A stretch of DNA of 64,000 bases, taken from Chaetomium olivaceum (lineage: Eukaryota; Ascomycota; Sordariomycetes; Sordariales; Chaetomiaceae). A program made the translations under genes and the position numbers. The notes beneath the pieces are model-generated. The model did not search any database. It was not told the origin of the DNA and worked only from the letters and a program-made list of their open reading frames with translations. Positions within the stretch are counted from its first letter, which is position 1, and the number at the start of each line of letters is the position of its first letter. The stretch covers positions 62,001-126,000 of the forward strand of contig JAYWVB010000009.1 in assembly GCA_039881045.1 (NCBI GenBank), in the 5' to 3' direction. Positions 45,408 through 55,710 of this stretch are shown here, one piece after another.

Positions 45408-46817
45408 TCACCCCGACCCCTCCGCCCTGTTCCCAACATTACGGCTCGCTGCTTTCAACTGCATTGATTGTTGCGCCCGCTCTTGTTGTCTCGCCCACCC
45501 GACTTTACCCACCTCCACTAAGTTATCTCGGATGAACCTGCGAACCAACTCAGAGTCGCAGAGACCATCCAGTCCTCGTAGACCAGAAGCATCAAATCCA
45601 AACGATGTATCGTTCTCCACAATGATCTTTTTCAGCGTGCTGACCACACATGCTCGCCGCTGGGACTCCATGGTGCTCGGGACCAACTCCTTGATCAAGG
45701 ACTTCGTCTGTTCGCCATTCCTCTTCTGCTGCCATTCTCTCAGCCGCCGCGTGTATTCCACCTCAACGAGAAAGCGGTCGAAAGCTTGGTCCCGAACTTG
45801 AGCCCGCATCTCTTCGATGGAGTTGCCGGGATCCTCCCGGACGAATTTACCTTCAGCGCGCAGTCCGGGGATGAACTCGTTTATCCAGCGTCGATAGATC
45901 GGACGGCCCTTCATTCTTCTTCGGTCGTTAGATCTGAGCTTTTTCCGCCCTGCCTCTCCACCGACGACCCCGGCCTCGTCTGCATCACCTTCTGCGTCAT
46001 CTTCCACCGTACCTCGAACATAGAAGAGCCGGCAGGTCATCGCGTAGTCAAAAAGAGCATCTACCGACCCAAACGGCTTGTCCCAGAAGCCCTCGATCCG
46101 CATCCCGAGAAAGTGTAGGATCTCGACGGGGTCTTTGCTAAGACACACCTTTGCATATTTGCGATCGAACTTCTCGATCTCGGGAATCCGAAGCCATAGA
46201 GCTTCCTCATCGACTGTAAGGCCAAATGGCCTAATGGTGCTCCCGAGGAGGTTCCAGATGTCCCCATGGGCATGCTTGTAGAGGCTCTACGAGTGTGTTA
46301 GTATCACCGGTTCCCGATTTTGCTTCCCGAGCACGGCATTGCTTACCCAGTAAAGCTCATCAACGCTGCGGCAGATCCTGATATCGACTTGTATGTATTT
46401 GGGTTTCGACTCCTCTAGGGTGCCGGCAACCTCGGCACTGGGTGCTTCCTCGGGGATTATGGCGTGTTCGTTCGTGTCTGACGGCCATAGGATCGCCAGG
46501 TTCGCCGAGGTACCAGTTGGGTGAACGATAGCATATTGAGCACCAAGATCGCGTTTGACATCCTCCATCAGGTCTTTTGGCGCCCTCAGAATCGAGTCAT
46601 CGGGGGTTTGGGGGAAAGCGACACGCCTGTCCAGCGCGACGAGAATGTCGACGTCGCCATGATCCTTCTTTTCCGGCCCCTCGATTGGTGTCGCCACACA
46701 AACGAAGAGCTTCCGCAGCGCTGCATTGCATTGTGAAACGGCGCGTTGATAAACCACTGGAGGCATCCGGGGTGTGTAGGGCGGATCCGGAAACGAAGAA
46801 AAGGCAGAACCACCCAT
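45408..46817 (-). CDS. Conserved fungal protein with nucleotidyltransferase-like motif
   Basis: Exons 46817-46347 and 46286-45408 (60-bp intron, phase 0) give 449 residues. Early in the protein the segment DHGDVDILV (residues 52-60, acids D55 and D57) resembles the G..DhD metal site of nucleotidyltransferase-fold enzymes. A second acidic beta strand (YIQVDIRIC) at about residues 132-140 fits the third carboxylate of that fold. The C-terminal half is helical and basic. The ATG at MGGSAF was chosen over an upstream one because the 30 residues before it look like leader sequence. Fold assignment is by motif only; substrate unknown. Confidence 0.7.
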
Positions 46818-47454
46818 GATGTGTGACCAAGTAGAGCTGTGCCGAAAGATGGGGGTAAGGCGAGGAAGCAAAAGGGACAAAGGCAAAAGAAATAGAAGGC
46901 AAGGCAAATTAAAATATGCAGAAAGTCTTTTATCTGGTCCCCAAGGTGCGAGGTCGTGAGGCTGTGGTTGGCCTCAGGGCCTTGAACGGTTTACTGCGTT
47001 AAAGCTGAAAGCCAAATAGATCGTAACCGCTGCCGGCCCGCAGCAACCAACAAGCGGAATAAGAAACGGGAGCCATAAATGACCTTTTTCATTGTGTGTA
47101 ATGTTGGATAATCACCCTTGTAGCTATTTCACAAATATTTTTTTCGTTATGACTCTTCAAACATGCCGCGGGGCAGCCTACCGATCGGATGGCGATCTGG
47201 AGGATGGGTCATCCAAATCCCAAGATGGTTTGGGACAGCTTCTTCCATTCGGGCTGCACTCAGCTCCAAGGCACGGCCGTTCTTGGTTGGTCTGTGCAAT
47301 ATTATGAGTGGGGCAGTTTGCTCACTGCCAACGGCACTGCTGCGGGCCTTCACTTCCCCCCACCAAACGCCGCCTCCCTCAACTCCAAGCAGGAAGGACT
47401 ATTTGACTTTCGACCGACATCACGTGGCATAGCGGTCGTGATAATTTATTAAAC
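46818..47454. other. Divergent promoter region (nucleotidyltransferase-like / LSM6)
   Basis: 637 bp; short open frames only. Confidence 0.5.
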
Positions 47455-47848
47455 ATGGAGAACGGTGCGGCCACCCAGGGTGAGGGCAAGGACCCCTCAG
47501 GATTTCTGAGCGAAATAATCGGTAACCCGGTCACGGTCAAGCTTAACTCAGGCGTCGTCTACAAGGGTGAGTCCTTACCATTTCCCGCTTACGGCAGATG
47601 ACGTGAGGCCCCTGAGGATGAGTGTTGACTAGCTCTATGCTTTTCCATGGTTTAGGGGAGCTTCAGTCAGTGGATGGATATATGAACATCGCGTTGGAAA
47701 AGACAGAAGAGTATGTCAATGGCGCAAAGCGGCGGAGCTACGGTGACGCATTTGTCAGAGGAAACAACGGTCAGTACCTGTCACACGATACCTCTATCCT
47801 ACAATCTCCTAACTGCTACGCATAGTCATGTACATTTCTGCCGATTGA
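47455..47848 (+). CDS. LSM6: U6 snRNA-associated Sm-like protein LSm6
   Basis: Exons 47455-47566, 47656-47769 and 47826-47848 give 82 residues, the usual LSm6 size. Sm motif 1 includes VTVKLNSGVVYKG and GYMNIALE; Sm motif 2 includes FVRGNNVMYIS, split by the last intron. The final exon is only 23 nt. LSm6 is part of the LSm1-7 (mRNA decay) and LSm2-8 (U6 snRNA) rings. Confidence 0.95.
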
Positions 47849-48286
47849 ACGGGGCTCTTCTGTCCTGAAACAAGCTCCAACCCTGGGGTTGGCGAGGCCA
47901 GCGCTTTGCGAAGGACACACAGTTCTCGGCGGATAATTCGAGTTCTACGAGTGCTGCCAGCTAGGTATGGGCTACCCAACTAATGGAACCCTATGATAGT
48001 GTCCGTGGTGTCCGTGGTCTCCACAGTTCAAGGGGGCGTGTGCGGAAGTAGCGTCAGGTGCAGAAGGATATGCTTCACAGTCACGTCCCTGGAACTATAA
48101 TGCCAACATCTGAGCTGAAGAGTATGTTACTATATTGCCATTAAAGCCGTCTAGCTACTGAGGGGCAAGTTCATGTTGCTAGTAAAGGAGCGCGTTCAAT
48201 GTCAGATGTCATCCCCAATTACCCTTGAGCTTCTCAACTATGATCCTCCTCGAAAATAACCACGCTGAAAGCAGGCAGACAGCATA
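47849..48286. other. Convergent intergenic region
   Basis: Between LSM6 and the small heat-shock protein gene; no gene seen. Confidence 0.5.
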
Positions 48287-48982
48287 TCAAATGAACGGAT
48301 ATCCGATTCCCGAAGGTCCAATACCCACAAGGTGAGACTCAAGGGTCGTGCAAGGCAAACGAATGCGAGAAAGGCACTTAGTTGATGGCAACACGGCGCG
48401 CGCCTCGTGCTTCTTCGCCTTGGGCACGATAACAGTCAGAATACCGTTGTTAAGGCTAGCCGAGACGGCATCCTGATCGATGCGGCTGGGGAAGCTGAAG
48501 GTGCGAGCGAACTCGCCGACCGAGCGCTCCTGCACCCAGTACTTGTCCGAGGTCGTCTTGGGCTTGTCCTGGCGGTTTACCTCCTCGGCAGAATCTTGGG
48601 GCGGAGCGGCGGCGGCGGCCTCTTCGCCTTTCTCAGAAATAGCTCCGGCATGCTGCTTGCCGCCTTCGACGAGGCCCGCTGGAGGAGTGCCGGCTGTGAA
48701 GGTCCGTTCGGTGAAGCCACGGACCACCAAAGTCTGCGGGTCGGTGAACTCGATGTTCACCTTGTCACGCTCGATTCCAGGGAGCTCGCCGTGAAGCTCG
48801 AAGGCGTTGTCGGTTTCGCACACGTCGAATTTGGGTTGGAAGTGCTGGCGCCCGCGGTGGCGAGAGCGCCCGTTGGTGTTGCCCTGGGCCTCCCGGCTGT
48901 AGTTGTCAAACTCGTCTAGGAGGCGGAATAGGGGCGTGAAGCTCGGGTCCGAGCCGTAAAGTCCACGAGTGAAGAAAGACAT
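48287..48982 (-). CDS. hsp30: Small heat-shock protein (Hsp30/alpha-crystallin family)
   Basis: As read, 231 residues without introns. The start MSFFTRGLYG and the alpha-crystallin domain (about residues 44-205) are clear: FDVCETDNAFELHGELPG, then GEFARTFSFPSRIDQDAVSASLNNGILTV split into two halves by a Gly/Ala/Glu-rich insert typical of fungal Hsp30. The family normally ends soon after with an I-x-I-like tail. Here that tail (R-V-A-I-N, stop at 48378-48380) exists in another frame, and a GC repeat at 48395-48404 one unit longer than needed separates the frames. So the last 27 residues may be an artefact. It is an ATP-independent holdase chaperone. Confidence 0.92.
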   Translation of the reverse strand: MSFFTRGLYGSDPSFTPLFRLLDEFDNYSREAQGNTNGRSRHRGRQHFQPKFDVCETDNAFELHGELPGIERDKVNIEFTDPQTLVVRGFTERTFTAGTPPAGLVEGGKQHAGAISEKGEEAAAAAPPQDSAEEVNRQDKPKTTSDKYWVQERSVGEFARTFSFPSRIDQDAVSASLNNGILTVIVPKAKKHEARAVLPSTKCLSRIRLPCTTLESHLVGIGPSGIGYPFI

Positions 48983-49128
48983 GGCGGTGGTTGGTGGTTG
49001 TGGTTTTGATACTGTTGAGTGAGAGCTAATTGCTTTGATTGCGCTGGCTTGTTGTAGAAGCTGTGATGTTGATTGTGAGTTGTTTTGAGAGATGAAGAGG
49101 CGGATGAGAACAGAAAGCTCGACAAGTC

Positions 49129-49134
49129 TATATA
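49129..49134 (-). promoter_or_regulatory. TATA box of hsp30
   Basis: TATATA on the coding (minus) strand about 150 bp before the start codon, just downstream of the heat-shock element. Confidence 0.6.
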
Positions 49135-49158
49135 CCCGTAGCGGTGCACCAACAGCAT

Positions 49159-49178
49159 ATTCTACCATATTCCTGAAC
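49159..49178 (-). promoter_or_regulatory. Heat-shock element upstream of hsp30
   Basis: The inverted pair TTC-CT-GAA (49170-49177) and another TTC ten bases away (49160-49162) are in 5-bp register, as in a gapped heat-shock-factor site. It lies about 25 bp upstream of the TATA box, an arrangement expected for Hsf1-driven genes. Confidence 0.55.
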
Positions 49179-49520
49179 CATCGCGATCGAGCGATTCGAA
49201 GTGCGAGCTTAGCTGGCTGGAAGATGCTGGAAACCTTTTGCGTCTGACGAATGTGGCAACGGCTTCCATGAGATATGGCTGCAATGAAGGCACTGGAAAC
49301 TATCCGATGAAATCATCGTCATATGAGATGGTGGCGAAGCACCGTCGAAACGCGATTCACAGTACTTCGTATGGGGGTTGGCATTTCCATCATCCACAGG
49401 CGAGTTGGTTCTAGAATATACGGGTCCGCAATGGAAAGTGGGGCTGACAGAAACTCCATCGATCGACCTGGGCTCCGTACCCTGCGACTGATTTGGTATT
49501 CGTTAATTTAAGACAACACA

Positions 49521-49547
49521 CTAAACAACACTAAACAACACTAAACA
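49521..49547 (+). repeat. 10-bp tandem repeat (CTAAACAACA), 2.7 copies
   Basis: Direct repeat lying 35-61 bp after the YTH gene stop (minus-strand gene). On the YTH coding strand it reads TGTTGTTTAG; UGUUGUUUAG is reminiscent of UGU-containing sites of Puf or similar RNA-binding proteins in 3' UTRs, but this is speculative. Confidence 0.75.
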
Positions 49548-49581
49548 GCAGTGCAGGCTTTTGCTCGCGTTTTAGCTTCTA

Positions 49582-51723
49582 TCAATACAGTGTCAACAAA
49601 TCATCGCATAGGGGGGTATCCAACTGTGACAGGAACGTGCATCCGGAACCCCCTGGGACCACGGGTGGGAGCATGCCCAGCGCAGGCCCTTGCGCCCGAT
49701 AAAACTTCCCAATCAATGTTCTCGCAACCGTCGGTTCGATTTCTGTACCGTCCCTCGCGATCTTGACCTCTCGGTTTGAGTTGAACGAATTCCGAAGTCC
49801 CCTTGTGTGGAAGAACGGAAGACGAGTTGTTGACAACCACTCAAGCCGGAACGGCTTGCCCCAGGCTTTGGGCTCCGACATGTTGCTGTCCTGACCACTG
49901 TGTACACTGCCCGTATCCCCCCCGGCCGAGCCATTGGAACCTTCGTCGTCCTGTCCAGCGTCAGACGCCGTCTTGTCGTCCCAGATCGCCTCCCAAAATA
50001 TCGTGCCCCGCGCCGAGTCGTCAATGATGCGGCCCCTGGGTGCGAATTCTGTGGGATCCGTAGGGATGGCTTTGGGGAGATCGACTTCGTTCGCTGGCTG
50101 TGCGCTCGGCGCGAATTCAATGGCGGCGGCCGGGTCTTCGTTGATGGCCGACGCCATCCGTGCGTAGCCAAAGTACTCGCCAGACTTGTTCGCCGAGAAT
50201 ACCAGATAGACATTGTCAGAGGTCTGTTTTTGAAAGAGGAGTGTTAGCAGGGCTTATATTTCGCCAATCTCCTGCGGCCGGAATGCACTATGTTCCCTTC
50301 CTACCTTGTATGCCGAGTTCAATATCTCCTCGTTGTGCGATTGCGTGGCCCAGATATTTGTCCGAACACTGAGCTCAAGATCCTCGACGGTGAGGCTTTT
50401 GAGGACGAAGAAACGGTCCTTTTGGCGGGACCTGCCATTGATAGGTGGAATCATTGCTTGGGATTCCGGGATAGCTGCAGCCACCACATCCGGGGTGACG
50501 GCTTCCTCTTTAGTTTCGCCGCCGCCGTTTTCGGATGGATTCGTTTCTTGAATGGTCATGGTCCCTCCTTGCGATGTCGATGCTGCTGGTCCCGTCGGGG
50601 CGGTTGCTCCCGCTGGGCCCTCCACGGTGCTTTTCCTCAGCCGACTCACTAGACGGACTGTCATGAACTTGGAGTCGTGCAGTTTCTGTTGCGCCGCTGA
50701 GCAAGCTTGCTCGTTTTTGAAGTTTGCAAACGCACAGTTGCTCTTGGAAATCAGGAACAGGGATTCTAGCCCTTCCGTCTCCTTGCACACGTGGTGTACG
50801 AGGCTCATCAGATCTGTTTGCGGAGGTAGATTCCCGACCCAGATAGCATGGCCTTGGAGTGAGATTACATTAGCCCGGAATGCTCGTTTATTCAGCCAAC
50901 AGAAAGTTAGGCTTACCGCTCTGCCGTGGCTTTCTCGGTGGTCCCCTGACAATACTCTGGCGACTCCCAGTAACCCCTGCAGAAGAAGAACGAAATGCAC
51001 CCGTTAATGGTACGGCTCTATGGAGCACTGAGGCGGGGGTTGAAACTCACCATTGCCCTGCGGGCTGGGCGGCGCCGCGTTCACTTCCTGGCCACCGTGT
51101 TGTGGTTGCCGGTTCCTAGGATCCTGGTGTTGAAGTGTGCTTGGTAACCTGTATTGCCCGAGCGCAGGTTGCCCCTGTACATGAGGCCCCTGTACATGAG
51201 GCCCCTGTCCAGGAAAGGACCCCCCAGACGAGTAATAGAAGTGCGTCGGGGTGTGTGTTACTTGATTCAGGACCATGGGGTTCGGATAATAACCTATCTC
51301 AGGTCTTTGGGGCATCGTGGCTTGTGACTGACTGAGAATTGCTGGCTGGTAATACTGCGCCATATTGTGATGCTGTGGAGCGTAGTATGGCTGCCCAGGC
51401 ATAGAACCCATCGTACCGGGTGGTCCATACTGAGTAGGGGGCATCTGAATCGGAGCGGTGTATCTGGGGGCACCGTGGTATGACTGTGCTCGGTAGTAGT
51501 CGTGAGGCAGGTTTGATGCTAACGCGCTCATATCGAAGGGCGCCGTTCTCTGTTGATGTGTCATGCTGGCCGGCGTAAAATAATGCTGTGATGCGGCGGA
51601 GGAACGTGAATGCTCTGCCGTAGCGTGATTTAACATCGGCCCAGGCTCCAGCGCCGTGACGGCGATGGGTTTCTGTCCAGTGAGCTCGGCTGGAGCACCA
51701 GGTTGGCTTGTCTCGTCTCCCAT
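49582..51723 (-). CDS. RRM + YTH domain protein, probable m6A reader
   Basis: Exons 51723-51051, 50976-50917, 50852-50305 and 50223-49582 give 640 residues, exact frame. A Pro/Gln/Tyr-rich disordered N-terminus (about 1-240) precedes an RRM (about 246-316; HAIWVGNLPP). A YTH domain follows from about residue 390 (DRFFVLKSLTVEDLE, TNIWATQ with W412 of the aromatic cage, VYLVFSANKSGEYFGYARM). It is interrupted by an acidic insert of about 85 residues before WGKPFRLEW and REVKIARDGTEI. Family knowledge: YTH domains bind N6-methyladenosine in RNA. RRM plus YTH in one chain is a known fungal architecture. Intron 3 falls inside the YTH domain. Confidence 0.9.
51168..51210 (-). repeat. 15-bp coding tandem repeat in YTH gene exon 1
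   Basis: About two and a half units encode G-P-H-V-Q repeats in the disordered N-terminus; length is in frame. Confidence 0.8.
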
Positions 51724-54218
51724 ATGGGCGCTAGTGACGGCGAACCTAAAGCAATACGGGCTCCCACGTTTCCTTAACAGAATATTGCCGCTGTGACCTT
51801 GTAACAGGGAAGTTGAGGATTCTGAGGTATGCAGCAGTGCTAGGCTCTAATGGTTCTAGACCTGAGTGTCCCCGATCAACATCTGAAAGAGCCTTCCCCG
51901 CGTGTGTGCTGTACCCGTGGCCAATGCGCTGTTTAGCGATGCACCGGCAAAGGGGATCTTGTAAGTATGTGAAGGAAACAACGTCTTCCCCGCTGAGTTC
52001 AAGTCGTTCGTCCCAACGAAACTAACGGCGTCAGCTTGAGACACGATAAGCGCGTAGTAGAGGCAACCGGTTGAGACAGGACGGGAGAAACTGAATAAAA
52101 CGGGCTAGGGAAGGGGGAGGAAACGTACGTCCTCGTGAGCCACACGGCAAACCTTTCGCCACAGCTTGACCGGAGTAGCTGTATGCAGAATGGTCGGGAA
52201 GTTGGAAGTGTGGGGACGCCCCGGCACACTGGGAGGGAGGCTAGTGCGGGACGTTTCTCGGCCGAGATCTGTGTTCGAAGAAGGTGTGATAATGTCTGTG
52301 TGGGTTGGGTGGATGTGGTGAAGGGATGGTAAGATTACCACGCGGACGAGGGGTTCCGTCCACCACACAAGGAGGGAATCGGCGAGGATGGGAACGTAGT
52401 ATGGAGGGCGAAGGGTCCTCCGCGGCGTAAAGCACGACGGCAAAACCTTGTCTCGTCTCGTGCGTCGGGTCTCTCAGTACACACGGAGTTGGAGAATAGA
52501 TGGGTGTCCAACGGCGAGGTTGCTCGGGGCAAGAAACGGCCTGGTAGTACCACAGATCAGCGGCCAGTGTGTGGGTGGCCACTCCTGTAATGTAGTATAT
52601 AATACGGTCCGGTACCTCTTCGATGCGGATTGAGGCGGCGGGTCAGATGCTTTCACCACCGACCAGTGAGCGGAGAGATCCTTCGAGTCTAGAACCGGGT
52701 GGGACGAACACGTCCGGTCCGGGGACAATCTTTAAGCTCCGCCGTGAAAGGCAGGATTGGTCGAACAAGAGGAGGTACTTCTCAACAGAAATGAGTAGGA
52801 AAGGCAGAATAGATTGGAAGGAAGACTGGCGATCAAGGTATCTCATGCCTTACAAACCGACGAGAACTGTCGGGGCTGTGTTTGAAGGAGCGGGACCAGG
52901 AAGTAGAGGACTCGAGTGACAGGGCAATAGCAGTGCCAGGCTTTGACGTCGATCTAAGATAGCAGGATAATGCTGCCGTGTTGTGCTTCTGTCCCAAGGC
53001 CTGTGGATGGCCGAGTCTAGGCGGTCGAGGATGGGATAGTGGGAGGCGGCGAAGTTACGCAGTTGGGAGCTGGAACAGGTAAAAGATGGACGCTTGCCGC
53101 TCGTTTTGCCACCACAGCATAGAGAAAAATAGGTACTCATAGTGGTTAGTCAGGGCAAATTTTCCTACCTTTCAGCTCCTGCAACTTCGCTAACCCCCTA
53201 CCCCGTGCGGGTATTCGCCAGAGTAGCGTGATCTTTACCATGTCGTCGGCGTATGTGCATATGGGTCCATGGATACCTATGGGAGGATGAGATGCCGAGA
53301 AAAAGCCAGGGCAAAACCGGCACCACATACACTTGTATCTGGGTTCAGCTCAATAGCCGTCCGAGGCCGTCTACCCCCAATCCCAGTGGCGTATTGTCTG
53401 TTTTTGCAGACAATAGCGTCTGCACGTGGACGAGCTTGCAAAGGGTTGGATGATGACGGCGCCTGGGTGGCGACTTTTTTGTTACTCTTTTATTTTTTTT
53501 TACCACTGGCGGCTTCGCCGACCCTGGGTTCCTGGAACCTGTACGGGTTTGGTTTTCCAGAAAGGCAGACGACCATGATGAAAGCGTTCGTCAGTCTGCA
53601 AGTATTCTTGCTTCGTTTGAGTGCAACTTCCAGGTTGCCAGGCGAGGCACGAAGTGAGAAGGAGAGGCGACTCGGCAAAGTGGGCCCATGTTGGAGCTTT
53701 GCCAGGTCTGGTTACGTCATAGTGAATATCAACCACGAGCCGAGGGAGCTTGGCTCGTCGTGTTGTCTCGCTTCTCATGCAATATGTAAGTATCCGGAGG
53801 TATGAGCGGAGATATTGTCTGGGCAGGTATCCAGGTTGGCCCTGAGTTCGGGCTTCTCAAGAGAACGGGAGTCTCTCAAATAGTGGCTCTCTGGTTGAAC
53901 TTTACCTGAGCCAATAGTAAGTTGATGACGGCGGCTGCCAGCTGAAATTACCGTTTTGCTATGGTGCATGCGGTATACGTTCAAGCACACGTAACTGCGT
54001 GTTCCAATGCTGACTGGTGCTTGTCGTGTCCCGTATTGGAACAGTAGCCTGGGACATGTTTGGTATTTTCGAAGACGAAACGAGAAACTGATCACCAAGT
54101 TTGCCATTAAGTCATCGCCGACAACTGGTCCTGGCACCTGTATCTGTTTCCGTGTGTGCAAAGGAGCCCTGCTGCGCAATGCTATGTACCTAGCCAACCG
54201 AGCCTACTCACCCACCGC
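51724..54218. other. 2.5-kb stretch without a recognisable gene
   Basis: It lies upstream of the YTH gene and downstream of the proteasome gene, both minus strand. Open frames (for example 52105-52443 minus, 53269-53805 plus) are low in recognisable domains and have no convincing splice partners. It may hold the YTH gene's long leader, a non-coding RNA or decayed sequence. Confidence 0.45.
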
Positions 54219-55093
54219 TTAATCCTTCTTGAGCGGTAGCAAGATCTCCTCAATCCCATCCGCCGTGATGATCATCATCTGCAAGCCGTCACCGACCTCG
54301 ATGTGCCGCTCAACCGCTCCGTCAAAGGCATCCTTGACCAAGACCTCGACCTCATTGCGCGTCAAGGGGCGGAGCTCACGCTGCTGCAGAGCATGGCCCT
54401 CGCCGCTGTTGGGAATGTACTGATTTTTGAAGTTGACTTGGTTGTCCAAGAACGGCATGATCAAACTGGCAGCCGCACCACCGGCCCGGCACTGCTCCCG
54501 TTCGTAGCTGCCGACAGGGTCGTACGAATACACGGCACCCTTGCCCTCCTCATCCAGCCCGCCCAGGATAGCGTGTGCGTAGTAAGGGAAGAAGCGCTTC
54601 TGGTACAGGATGGTCGACAACCGCTGTGCACACGCCTTGACACTCATCGGTTTGCCATGGCGATAGCGGTACATCTTGCAGATGGCATCGAGCCGTTCCT
54701 TGAGGGCCTCTCCGTCGGCCGCAAAGCCCACTACCGAGAGAACGAGAGTCGCATCTTTCTGGTCCGCCGTTGTACCGCCGATCTTGAATAGCTTCGGGTG
54801 GTGTCGTGAGTTGATGCTGTAGCCCGAAGTCAGACGGGTGTCGCCGGCCAGGATGGCGAATTTGGCGCCGGCGATCGCGAGGGTTGAGCCGCCGTTGTCA
54901 GTATAGCTAACTCGAGCGTCAGCAACGTTATAACAAGAAAAGCACAACAGTTATAGATATGCATCTCGGCAAGGAAACCATACGGATCAAAGCGGTGTTC
55001 TCGGGCGCCCTCGGGCGCGTTAACCCTGGGTGCATCGTTGATGGAGTAGTTTGGCCCGTTCATGAGCGGGTTCTGGCTGAACATGGCGGCCAT
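54219..55093 (-). CDS. PRE7: 20S proteasome subunit beta-6 (Pre7/PSMB1)
   Basis: Exons 55093-54979 and 54910-54219 give 268 residues. The junction creates FDPYVSYTDNGGS, the usual beta-6 entry to the core fold. Diagnostic segments are RFFPYYAHAILGGLDEEGKGAVYSYDPVGSYE and FLDNQVNFKN. Beta-6 has no catalytic N-terminal threonine; it is a structural subunit of the inner rings. The donor (GTTTCC) is weak but no other site restores frame. It shares a divergent promoter with STT4. Confidence 0.93.
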
Positions 55094-55710
55094 GATGTCT
55101 CGGCGTCGGGCGCTGACGATTAATCCGCGGGTTTGAAAAGGGAGAAGCCTTGAGAATATGATTCTCGGGAAGTGGATGAACGGGCCTGATCTCCTCTTTG
55201 CTGGGAACTGTAAGGTAAATCGAAGGGTCACTGGGGTTGTTGGCGAAGCTCAAATGGCGGGGACTCTGGAAGCAGCGCGTCAGCCCTGCAGCCTGAACAG
55301 CTGAGGCTGCCAATCGGCGGGCAGGGCAGCAGCAGACCCCCAAGCTCTCAGTTGATGACTCAGCAGGTAGGGAAGGTGCCGGTGCTCGCTGGGCTGGCGA
55401 GGTACAGCTAGGTAGTTAGGTAATTGCTAGTGGGGTCGAATAATTTAGGGAAGTCCCCATGGCTATCAGGGTGTCCCATCCCTTTCTTGTCTTCTCCCGT
55501 CAGTTTCAATATCTGTGCCGCGCCGCCGCGCTGTGGCTGATCCAACATCGTGAACTGTTGGGAACACCCCCGAGGGCAACGTCAACCCCCTTCTGTAACC
55601 CACGAGAGAGACCTTTGGACAAAATCACGTAACCTTGTTTTCTATAGGCTGCGTGGGGATTGATTGGTTTCGCCATCCCAAGTCTGTCCCGCTTCATCGA
55701 CGACGACAAC
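55094..55710. other. Divergent promoter region (PRE7 / STT4)
   Basis: 617 bp. I looked for a PACE-like proteasome element (GGTGGCAAA) and did not find an exact match. Confidence 0.5.

Larger units (their letters stand above)
48983..49581. other. Promoter region of hsp30 and 3' flank of the YTH gene
   Basis: Besides the TATA box and heat-shock element it contains a 10-bp tandem repeat at 49521-49547. No gene seen. Confidence 0.55.

Noticed and set aside
48407..48919. 170-codon plus-strand open frame over hsp30
   Set aside because: Shadow of the alpha-crystallin coding sequence; low complexity and no start context.
53269..53805. 178-codon plus-strand open frame
   Set aside because: A hydrophobic stretch in the middle comes from a T-rich run; no recognisable motif. 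Kept only as a possible orphan in the gene-free block.
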